In this document: positions 60,240 to 64,000 of the stretch, piece after piece
Numbering within the stretch: position 1 is the first letter of the stretch
Layout: the number at the start of each line of letters is the position of its first letter
Program-made: the position numbers and the translations under genes
The notes under the pieces: generated by a model
The model's input: the letters and a program-made list of their open reading frames with translations, nothing else
Database searches by the model: none
Told to the model about the DNA's origin: nothing
Assembly (NCBI GenBank): GCA_033439795.1
Contig: JAUTDP010000003.1
Span: forward strand, 2,418,001-2,482,000
From: Sordaria brevicollis
Taxonomy: Eukaryota; Ascomycota; Sordariomycetes; Sordariales; Sordariaceae
Length of the DNA: 64,000 nt
Direction of reading: 5' to 3'

Positions 60240-63200
60240 TTTCCCAAAGATTAAATTAATAAATACTTATTTTAAAAAGAATTTAAAAGAAGTATTACCG
60301 GAGAAAATAAAAATAAATAAAGGATTTTTAAAAAATTATTTAAGTAAATTAATTTTAATTACGTCCTATATTATAATAAATAATAATAAAAGAATTTTAT
60401 TTACGAATAATATATTTATTAATTCGGGAATAAATAATAATATCTTTATAAATAAAAATTTCGTAAATAATATAATAAAATAGGGAGTAAAAGAATTACA
60501 CGGTTTTTAGCCCTATACTATAGGCGGGTATATTAAATAATATAATAAAACGATCGATTAATATTTAAAGGGTATTATCGAAATCTAAAGGCAAAAATTC
60601 GATAAAAAAATAATAATTATTATTAATTCTAATTACGACGTTATTCTAAGAAAATATTAACTAAAGAAATATAAGGTTTTAATTAATATCGTTAACGCTA
60701 AATTTATTTTCGATAAAATAATTATAACGTTATTTACTTTTAATAAATATATTTACAAATTCGAAACGATTATTAAAAATATTAAACCCTTATTATCCGC
60801 GAAACCCGGTAAACTAATCGAACTATTCGAAGAATTAAAGGAACGCCCTACTTAACGTAGAGAAAACGAAAATTTAATAAAAATAAAACGGTAATTATTA
60901 AATTAATATACGCTATAAAAAGAGGAGGATATAATATTTACGCGATAGGAATATATTAAAATATTCGAAGCCGAATAAAAGAATAATCCTTACTAGGGTA
61001 AAAATTCGTAAGGCCGATATTAATTAAAATATAATAGCGTAGAATAATATAAATATTATAATAACCTTACGGTCGTTGGCATTAATACTTTCTTTATATT
61101 CGCTAAACGAGAATATATAAAAGTAATTAATTTTTATAAATTTAACCGATTTATTAACGATTGGAAAAGATAAATTCTAGCGGAAAATGAAGAGGAATTT
61201 CGAAAAAAAGCTAAGAAGGAAGTCCCCGAATACGTATATTAATTTTTTAACGTATTTAGTAAGAAAGAATCGGATACCCTATTAGATTATTAGGTTAACG
61301 ATTATAAAATCGAATTAATAAACGGCGTAAAATTTAAGGACCTAAATTATAATTTATTATATAAAATATTAATTAACGAATTAGAAGCTTATTGAAAATA
61401 CGTAAACGAAACTTTAATTAAAGGTTTTATCGAAAGTAATTCTATATTATAGGCTACGCCTATTCTCTTCGCCCTTAAAATTAATAAAGGATTAAAATTC
61501 TATATCGATTATTAGAAATTTAACGCTATTATTTAAAAGGATAAGTACCCGTTACCTTTTATCGACGAAATTATTACCCGTATTAATTAAATTAAAATCT
61601 TTTCGAAAATCGATATCCGATAAACCTTCTATTAAATATATATATACTTTAATAACGAAGAATTTATAATATTTTAAACGAAATATAACGTTTATAAGTA
61701 TAAAATCTTACCCTTCGGGTTAATTAACGGTCTATTAATTTTTTAGCGTTATATTAATAAAATGCTAATAGGCTACCTCGATAACTTCTATAACGTATAT
61801 ATTAACGATATTTTAATTTTTTCGAATAATTTAAAAGAATATAAAATTTATATTAAGAAGGTATTAGTAAGATTAGAAGCGGTTGGATTATAAATAGATT
61901 TGGATAAATACGAATTCTATATAAAAAAAATTAAATTCCTAAGCTTTATTATTGGAATAAATAAAATATTTATCGACCTATAGAAAATTGCGGTCGTAAA
62001 AGACTAGTAAATTCTAATAAATATATAAGGAGTATAATCTTTTTTAGGATTTTGCAATTTCTACCGATAATTTATAAAGGATTATAGCCGGATTACTAAA
62101 TTACTAACGGCTTTAATAAAGAAAGGGGAAATATTTAATTAAAATAAAGATTATTAAACCGCCTTCGACGAATTTAAAGGAAAATTACTATTTATACTTA
62201 TTTTAACCTATTTTAAATACGAATAACCAATGCGAATAAAAACGGATACCTCCGATAGCATAGTAATAAAAGTATTATCCCAATTAATTAATAATAAATA
62301 GCGTCCCGTCGCTTTCTACTCTAAAACTATATATAACGCCGAATATAATTATTCTATTTATAATAAAGAATTAATAGCTATCGTTAAAGTTTTATAATAT
62401 TAGAAGGTAAAATTTATTAAATTATAAGAACCTTTCTTAATCCTTATAAATAATAAAGCGTTAAAATAATTTAATATTAAACGGTTTTTAAATTTATAAT
62501 AGGCGGAATAAGTAGAATTCTTATCCTAATATTACTTTATTATTTCGTATCGGCTAAGAAAGGATAATAAAGCGGCTAATACTTTATTAAAGAAGGCGGA
62601 GGATTTAAAGAGTTAAAAGGCTAAATAGGAGGCCTAACGAACTTTACAAATTTTTAAAAACCTAGAGGATAATAATATAATATAACCTAATAACGTAATT
62701 AATAATATTAATACTATTCCCACGTTAATTATACCTTCGGGAACGATTATAGAAATTAACCCGGAAATTATAGAGGGGAATCGGGAAGAACGCTTAGAGG
62801 GGTACCTCTTAATAAATCGCCTTATATTTGAAAATAAAATATACCCGGACCTAAAAATCTATCGAAATATAATTAGGAGGGGGGAAAACGGGTATCGACT
62901 CATCGTTAATAAAATTCTCACCCGTTTTAATAAATTCGTCGTATTACCGGGTAATTTAAAGGCTTAAATTATTTACAAACTATATACGAAGATTACTACC
63001 ACTCACCCGGGCCGGAATAAAATAAAACGCCTAATTTTTATATAATATTAATAGCTAAAGATAACCGGGGATATCGACCGCTTTATTACTAATTACGTAA
63101 TATATTATACTTCGAAAATTCCCCGTAATAAAACGCCCGGTAAATTAGAACCTATCCCAACGGCCTAACGTACTTAATAAAACTTAATTATAAATTTTAA

Positions 63201-64000
63201 ATTAATACCTAAAGATAAATAAGGATTCGATAATATATTCGTAATAATAAACCGGTTAAATAAAATATTATAAATTATCCCCTACTTTATAATAATAATA
63301 ATTAGGGATATAGCCCGCATATATTATAAAAGTCTATATCGAATTTACGGTTTACTAAACGAAGTTATTTCGGATAAAAGCCCTTAATTTATTTTAAACT
63401 TTACAAACGAATTAACGAAGATTCTAAATATTAAATAAAAATTAGCCTTATCGGGCTATAATTAAACGGTAGAATAAATAGAAATTATAAATAAATACTT
63501 TAATTAACATTTACGTCTTTTCGTTAATTACTTCCAAAATAATTAATTAAAAGTAATTCTAACTATAAATACTATTTAAATAAATATACCGTATAATAAT
63601 TTAAATAGGATATAACTATACGAAGTATTAAAGGGATTCCCTATACCCGGTACCTTAAATTAGGAAATACAAACTAACTTTAACGGTATATAATTAATAA
63701 TTAAGGAGAAGTTTAATTATAAAAATATATAAAAAATAGTAAAACGGATCCGAAGCTTTATAAAGAAAGCGAAGGAATATATTACTAAAATTTAGGAACG
63801 AATAATTAAATAGGCCGATAAATACCGGCGCGTCCTAAATTTTAAATTAAGGAATAAGGTTTTTATTATTAAATAGAATAAATTAACGGACCGATTAAAT
63901 TACAAATTCAATTTTCCCCTAATTAATTAATACTTTACAATTAAAGAAAAATATAAATATTCGTTTAAGTTAAAAGTCCTTAAGGGATAAAAAAGGACGG
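60240..64000 (+). pseudogene. Gypsy-2 pol remnant: PR, RT, RNase H, integrase (open at right)
   Basis: One frame, -1 relative to gag, is kept throughout. Protease: INSGINNNIFI at about 60418-60450 (from DSGA). RT at about 61400-62000: KINKGLKFYIDY, DKYPLPFIDEI, FSKIDIR.TFY, LPFGLINGLLIF, and the YxDD box as YINDILIFS (about 61798-61825, one Asp lost). RNase H: TDTSDS at about 62247 and RPVAFYSKT. Integrase: HHCC region about 62890-63120 with THPGRNK; core INFKLIPKDK.GFDNIF (first Asp now Asn), VISDKSP.F (about 63366), and IEIINKYF. A chromodomain, if any, lies beyond 64000. Confidence 0.85.

Larger units (their letters stand above)
57470..64000 (+). mobile_element. Gypsy-2: Ty3/Gypsy retrotransposon, 5' LTR to integrase, runs off the right edge
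   Basis: A second LTR retrotransposon, unrelated in LTR sequence to Gypsy-1, inserted in LINE H. The order is LTR, gag with zinc knuckle, protease, RT, RNase H, integrase, that is Ty3/Gypsy. The 3' LTR is not reached. It interrupts H, so it is the youngest event at this end. The LTR is scarcely mutated while the internal part is strongly RIP-affected. Confidence 0.9.

Noticed and set aside
1..64000. Naturally AT-rich genome (mitochondrion, plastid, apicomplexan or phage)
   Set aside because: CpG is retained while CpA/TpG are lost, copies differ mainly by transitions, and the elements are fungal-type LINE and chromovirus. GC-rich islands such as 57470-57660 also speak against a uniform AT-rich genome.

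Overview
The window looks like nuclear DNA of a filamentous ascomycete (Pezizomycotina): one AT-rich block made almost wholly of dead, nested retrotransposons. The sequence bears the mark of RIP (repeat-induced point mutation, CpA to TpA on either strand). TpA is everywhere, CpA and TpG are scarce while CpG survives, copies of one repeat differ mainly by C/T and G/A changes, and catalytic Asp, Cys and His codons have become Asn and Tyr. I see no intact host gene, tRNA, rRNA or CRISPR array. The species cannot be named from this.

Three repeat families explain about 95% of the window. (1) A LINE of about 6.97 kb, here called LINE-X, is present in eight copies (A-H). It has ORF1 with a zinc-knuckle region, ORF2 with AP-type endonuclease and reverse transcriptase (Tad1/I-like), an unexpected third ORF, and a GC-rich 3' end without poly(A). 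(2) Gypsy-1 is a chromodomain-type Ty3/Gypsy element with 286-bp LTRs, complete at 7946-15624, with a 3' remnant at 2395-3540. (3) Gypsy-2 is a second Ty3/Gypsy element entering at 57470 and running off the right edge.

Target-site duplications (TSDs) let the layers be peeled. An unrecognised ORF (about 4470-4587 plus 52598-54545) was split by LINE B (+, 4588-52583). B was split by LINE C (+, 7857-29494), LINE E (-, 31451-38431) and LINE G (-, 39996-52395). C was split by Gypsy-1 (5-bp TSD) and LINE D (-, 22210-29181). G contains a further copy F and seems to have lost one duplicated 3' arm by recombination. LINE H (+) was inserted at about 54546 and is itself cut by Gypsy-2. At the left edge LINE A (-) interrupts the old Gypsy-1 LTR. 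When the insertions are removed, B and C each add up to about 6.93-6.97 kb, equal to the uninterrupted copies D and E, which confirms the reconstruction.

ORF boundaries are approximate throughout, because RIP has destroyed starts (ATG to ATA) and created many stops. Functional calls rest on motifs read in translation by eye, not on database searches.
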